A stretch of 64,000 nt of DNA from an uncultured eubacterium 1-6. Its GTDB lineage: Bacteria; Bacillota; Clostridia; Lachnospirales; Lachnospiraceae. The stretch covers positions 49,065 to 113,064 of the forward strand of contig CAIFEZ010000001.1 of the NCBI GenBank assembly GCA_903789595.1, in the 5' to 3' direction. Below the pieces are notes generated by a model. It had not been told where the DNA came from. It did not search any database and worked only from the letters and a program-made list of their open reading frames with translations. Shown one piece after another: positions 60,816 to 64,000 of this stretch (positions within the stretch are counted from its first letter, which is position 1; the number at the start of each line of letters is the position of its first letter). A program made the position numbers and the translations under genes.

Positions 60816-62126
60816 ATGGAACAGGAAAGAGAAGATACGCTTCATGAGATGCGTGTGGAAACACGTTGTGTACAGGCGGGATACCGTCCGAAGAACGGAG
60901 AACCGAGGGAGATTCCGATTGTTCAGAGCACGACGTTCAAATATGATACCAGCGCGGACATGGCAAAGCTGTTTGATTTGGAAGCGGATGGATATTTCTA
61001 TTCCAGGCTGCAGAATCCGACGAATGATTATGTGGCCGCGAAGATTGCGTCTCTGGAAGGCGGAACGGCCGCGATGCTGACCTCTTCCGGGCAGGCGGCG
61101 ACTTTTTTTGCAGTCTTCAATATCGCGGCAGCCGGAGATCATGTGGTTGCTTCTTCGTCGATTTACGGCGGATCCTACAATCTGTTTCACGTTACAATGA
61201 GAAAGATGGGGGTCGATTTTACCTTTGTGAGTCCGGACTGTACCGAGGACGAGCTTAATGCGGCCTTCCGACCGAATACAAAGGCTGTGTTCGGAGAGAC
61301 GATTGCGAATCCGGCACTGACGGTCCTGGATTTTGATAAATTCGCGAGAGCCGCTCATGCGCACGGTGTCCCCTTGATTGTAGACAATACCTTTGCGACT
61401 CCGGTCAACTGCCGGCCATTTGAGCATGGAGCGGATATTGTCACGCATTCTACGACGAAATACATGGACGGACACGGCTCCTGCGTCGGGGGAGCCATTG
61501 TGGATTCCGGGAAATTTGACTGGATGGCACATGCGGAGAAGTTCCCGGGACTCTGCACGCCGGATGAAAGCTATCACGGCATCACCTATGCGGAGCGGTT
61601 CGGAAAAGAAGGCGCCTTTATCACAAAGGCGACAGCTCAGCTGATGCGCGATTTCGGAGCGATTCAGTCGCCTCAGAATGCCTATATTCTGAATATCGGT
61701 CTGGAAAGTCTGCACTGCCGGATGAAACAGCACTGCGCGAACGGTCTGGCACTGGCCGAATTCCTGAGCCGTCACCCGAAGGTGGAGCACGTGAATTATC
61801 CGTCGCTGCCGGGCGACCGCTACTATGACCGCGCGAAGAAATATCTGAAGGACGCGCAGTCCTGTGGCGTGGTTTCCTTCACGATCCGGGGAGACCGGAA
61901 AGATGCCGAGGCTTTTATGAAGGAACTGAAGATTTTTGCGATTGAAACACATGTCGCGGACGCGAGATCCTGCTGTCTGCATCCCGCGAGTTCTACGCAC
62001 CGCCAGATGACAGAAGAGGAGCTGAAAGCCTGCGGCATCTCCGGAAACCTGATCCGGATGAGCTGCGGCCTGGAGAGCACGGAAGACCTGATTGCGGATG
62101 TCGCACAGGCGCTGGATAAGATCTGA
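60816..62126 (+). CDS. metY: O-acetylhomoserine sulfhydrylase
   Basis: 436 aa; ATG 60816 behind GGGAGGAAAA (an ATG five bases earlier is out of frame). It is a fold type I PLP enzyme: YSRLQNPTNDYVAAKIASLEGG near residue 65, TSSGQAATFFAVF near 90, VPLIVDNTFATPVNCRPFEHGADIV near 190, and the Schiff-base Lys in THSTTKYMDGHGS near 222. The C-terminal SCCLHPASSTHRQMTEEE fits MetY. It makes homocysteine from O-acetylhomoserine and sulfide. Methionine gamma-lyase is a less likely reading given the length. Expression is probably controlled by the leader structure. Confidence 0.92.
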   Translation: MEQEREDTLHEMRVETRCVQAGYRPKNGEPREIPIVQSTTFKYDTSADMAKLFDLEADGYFYSRLQNPTNDYVAAKIASLEGGTAAMLTSSGQAATFFAVFNIAAAGDHVVASSSIYGGSYNLFHVTMRKMGVDFTFVSPDCTEDELNAAFRPNTKAVFGETIANPALTVLDFDKFARAAHAHGVPLIVDNTFATPVNCRPFEHGADIVTHSTTKYMDGHGSCVGGAIVDSGKFDWMAHAEKFPGLCTPDESYHGITYAERFGKEGAFITKATAQLMRDFGAIQSPQNAYILNIGLESLHCRMKQHCANGLALAEFLSRHPKVEHVNYPSLPGDRYYDRAKKYLKDAQSCGVVSFTIRGDRKDAEAFMKELKIFAIETHVADARSCCLHPASSTHRQMTEEELKACGISGNLIRMSCGLESTEDLIADVAQALDKI

Positions 62127-62139
62127 GAAAAAAGCAAAA

Positions 62140-62169
62140 CGAAAGAGGCTGCCCCGGCAGCCTCTTTCG
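62140..62169 (-). terminator. Terminator of the small minus-strand gene (and possibly metY)
   Basis: A 14-bp perfect stem, CGAAAGAGGCTGCC with GGCAGCCTCTTTCG. On the minus strand TTTTGCTTTTTT follows; the plus side is A-rich, so termination is strongest for minus transcripts. Confidence 0.8.
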
Positions 62170-62182
62170 TAAAAACCAGATG

Positions 62183-62434
62183 TCATTTCTGCAGACTGAT
62201 TCTCATAATCGCGAGACTTAAAATCAGAATACCCAGCATCAGATACGGCAGAATGGCTTCATAGACAGATCTCATGTCGCCGCCGTTGATGTAACAGATG
62301 AAATAAAAAATCCCTATTAACGCGAGTGCAATCGTCATTAGAATGATGGCAAGCTTTTTCTGAATCGGGGAATGCTGACGCATGGAAGACGAGTCATCAC
62401 CGGTTCGTAAACGATTCATTTGCATATCTTTCAT
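62183..62434 (-). CDS. Small two-helix membrane protein
   Basis: 83 aa from ATG 62434. The in-frame ATG 15 bases earlier overlaps the GGAGG site itself, so the later start is preferred. A polar N-terminus with Arg, Asp and Ser is followed by two hydrophobic helices (about residues 27-48 and 57-78). No family is recognised. It is convergent with metY. Confidence 0.7.
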   Translation of the reverse strand: MKDMQMNRLRTGDDSSSMRQHSPIQKKLAIILMTIALALIGIFYFICYINGGDMRSVYEAILPYLMLGILILSLAIMRISLQK

Positions 62435-62516
62435 TTCAAATCCCTCCATTCAAAATCTCAAAATCAATACCATTGTAATAAACGGAATGTAAATCTGCAC
62501 ATTGTGAAAAGATTAA

Positions 62517-62590
62517 AGCCGCATCCAGTCTCTTGCGCGCGCTTCGCGTGCGACGAGCCTGTTTGCGTTTTTGAAGAGCTTATACAATAA
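62517..62590. repeat. Family B palindrome, diverged single copy
   Basis: GCCGCATCCAGTCTCTTGCG, then GCGCGCTTCGCGTGCGACGAGC, then GCGTTTTTGAAGAGCTTATACA. It matches the palindromic head of the 226-bp units at 38104 with several changes. Confidence 0.75.
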
Positions 62591-62771
62591 TAATACAAGT
62601 GTCAGACGATTTCCACAACATTGCATTAAATTTAGATGATTTATGCGTTATTCGTTCGTTTCTTCTGCTGATTCAACAGGTTAATTTTGGGGATCTGACG
62701 ATAGAATCTATTCGTTTTAAACTTGACAGCGGAGTGGCATCGGCGGAGTATGCAAGGAAGGAGATTCCGGC

Positions 62772-62800
62772 TTGCGTCTCTCTTTGTGTAAAGCTATAAT
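62772..62800 (+). promoter_or_regulatory. Promoter of aroE
   Basis: TTGCGT, 17 bases, TATAAT, 67 bases before the start codon. Confidence 0.7.
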
Positions 62801-62867
62801 AAAACAAAATTTATCTGCGTGAAATGCATATCGGCAGAATATTTTTGGATTTCAGGAGGAATACATC

Positions 62868-63740
62868 ATGGATTATAATATTGACGGACACACCACGCTG
62901 CTCGCCCTGATCGGTTCACCGGTGGGACATTCCGGTTCGCCGGCCATGTATAATTACAGCTTTCAGAAGCTTGGGCTGAACTATGTCTATACTGCTTTTG
63001 ACGTGAAGGAAGAGGATGTGCCGAAAGCAATGGATGCCATGCGGCTCTTCCATATGAGAGGGATGAATGTCACGATGCCCGACAAGATTGCCGCAGCGAA
63101 GTGCATGGATGAACTCTCGCCGGCAGCGCGGATTATCGGAGCGGTGAATACCATTGTGAATGAAGACGGACGGCTCATCGGTCATATGACGGACGGCGTA
63201 GGCTTTGTGGATAATCTCCGCGATCACGGTGTCGAGGTGAAGGGCAAAAAGGTCACCATTGCCGGCGGCGGCGGTGCGGCTACCGCGATCCAGGTACAGC
63301 TCGCGCTGGACGGAGCGAAGAAGATTTCCATCTTCAATATCAAGGACGGCTTTTTCCAGAGGACCGTTGATATGGCGGCAAAGATCAAGGCTGAAGTTCC
63401 GTCCTGCGATATCAATGTCTATGATCTCGCGGATGTGGCGAAGATGACAGAAGAAATCCTGGACAGCGATATCATGATCAACGCGACGATTGTGGGAATG
63501 AAGCCGATGGACGATCAGAGCGTGGTGAAGGATCTCTCTGCCTTCCACGAGGGACTTGTAGTCGCCGACACCGTTTACAATCCCGAGGAGACGAAGCTTC
63601 TGCGCGAGGCGAGAGAGCATGGCCTCCAGACCGTAAACGGCAGGGGAATGCTGCTGTGGCAGGGCGTCGCGGCCTTCCGTCTGTACACCGGGAAGGATAT
63701 GCCGGTGGACGAAGTCAAAAAGAAATACTTTTCTGTATAA
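62868..63740 (+). CDS. aroE: Shikimate dehydrogenase
   Basis: 290 aa; ATG 62868 after AGGAGG. The substrate site is LIGSPVGHSGSPAMYN near residue 15 and GMNVTMPDKIAAAKCMDELS near 65 (catalytic Lys in MPDK), with the GAVNTIVNEDG block near 90. The Rossmann loop is IAGGGGAATAIQVQLALDGA near 133. The NADP-type second Arg is not obvious, so quinate/shikimate dehydrogenase using NAD (YdiB-like) is possible. It reduces 3-dehydroshikimate in aromatic amino acid synthesis. The family B array begins directly at its stop. Confidence 0.94.
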   Translation: MDYNIDGHTTLLALIGSPVGHSGSPAMYNYSFQKLGLNYVYTAFDVKEEDVPKAMDAMRLFHMRGMNVTMPDKIAAAKCMDELSPAARIIGAVNTIVNEDGRLIGHMTDGVGFVDNLRDHGVEVKGKKVTIAGGGGAATAIQVQLALDGAKKISIFNIKDGFFQRTVDMAAKIKAEVPSCDINVYDLADVAKMTEEILDSDIMINATIVGMKPMDDQSVVKDLSAFHEGLVVADTVYNPEETKLLREAREHGLQTVNGRGMLLWQGVAAFRLYTGKDMPVDEVKKKYFSV

Positions 63741-64000
63741 GCTCTTCGAAAACGCAGACAAGCACGTCACACGCGAAGCGTGTGAAAGAGCGAGTCTGCG
63801 ATTTCGAAGGCAACAGGAATGAGGATGAAGCGCGATCGCGCGGAATCCGAATTCCTGTAGGATTGCGGGAGTGCGGAGCACGGAGCAATCCGCAGCTTAT
63901 ACAGAATGAAAGACAGCTCTTCGAAAACGCAGACAAGAGGCCTGCCGCGAAGCGTGTGAAAGAGCGAGTCTGCGATTTCGAAGGCAACAGGAATGAGGAT
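63741..64000. repeat. Family B tandem array, opposite orientation (cut by the window end)
   Basis: Units start at 63741 and 63916 (period 175), each opening GCTCTTCGAAAACGCAGACAAG and continuing to CTGCGATTTCGAAGGCAACAGG, the reverse complement of the head of the 38104 units. The spacer carries GGATTGCGGGAGTGCGGAGC, also the reverse of sequence in those units. The array runs past the end of the window. Confidence 0.88.

Larger units (their letters stand above)
62435..62867. other. Gap with a family B fragment and the aroE promoter
   Basis: It holds the minus-strand start region, the repeat at 62517-62590 and the promoter at 62772-62800. An open frame of 66 codons at 62599 lacks a ribosome binding site and has no recognisable product, so I do not call it. 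Confidence 0.6.

Noticed and set aside
62599..62799. 66-codon ORF before aroE
   Set aside because: No ribosome binding site, no recognisable features, and it overlaps the aroE promoter region.

Overview
The window looks like the chromosome of a Clostridia-class Firmicute, most likely a Lachnospiraceae member. Supporting signs are strong AGGAGG-type ribosome binding sites, TTG starts, TTGACA-N17-TATAAT promoters, a CIRCE element, a PyrK/PyrD class 1B pair, clostridial hydrophobic-W (ChW) repeats, GPH-family sugar symport, and small proteins of families seen mainly in Lachnospiraceae. The GC content appears by eye to be in the mid-50s percent; it was not counted. There is no rRNA, CRISPR array, prophage or intact insertion sequence.

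Layout. 1-13212: surface polysaccharide cluster, all on +. It holds a fused double sugar transferase cut by the window edge, a DUF4422 protein, a Wzx-type flippase, RfbC, a Wzm/Wzt ABC exporter, a large methyltransferase and two paralogous double-domain family 2 glycosyltransferases. 13462-15306: secreted ChW-repeat L,D-transpeptidase. 15771-20400: a tRNA-Thr, an orphan HypF-C-terminal-like protein, a VTT membrane protein, and a truncated ABC-F ATPase facing a minus-strand tRNA-Val. 20410-28006: glnS, two HAD phosphatases, CIRCE-controlled htpG and two small lineage-specific genes. 28696-34243: divergent cold shock gene and the pyrCFKDE operon. 34260-42221: HD hydrolase, M29-like peptidase and purE-purM-purN-purD, interrupted by repeats. 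42222-46900: a possible small transcript with tiny ORFs, tRNA-Val and tRNA-Met, a GGDEF protein, RlmD-type rRNA methylase, and a wrecked cation/proton antiporter beneath three TetR-like operators. 46950-48473: a UDP-glucose dehydrogenase fused to an XRE DNA-binding domain. 48998-60644: phosphodiester/lipid hydrolases, a GPH sugar symporter, an AraC regulator, a sugar ABC transporter and LacZ, which together look like a galactoside-use locus. 60816-63740: metY behind a candidate attenuator, a small membrane protein, and aroE.

The most distinctive feature is how heavily the intergenic spaces are colonised by repeats. One family consists of long palindromes with GTTACTGTTCAC ends, present as full (about 245 bp), deleted (about 106 bp) and decayed copies. 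A second family is built around TTCGAA-ended palindromes and forms exact tandem arrays. A third is a 95-bp unit placed directly after terminators. Several genes beside repeats are truncated (ABC-F, antiporter) or have a short N-terminal part (GGDEF), which fits repeat-associated deletion.

The observations most worth following up are the XRE-UDP-glucose dehydrogenase fusion, the orphan HypF-like protein, the repeat families, the metY leader, the CIRCE-htpG arrangement and the candidate small transcript before the tRNA pair.
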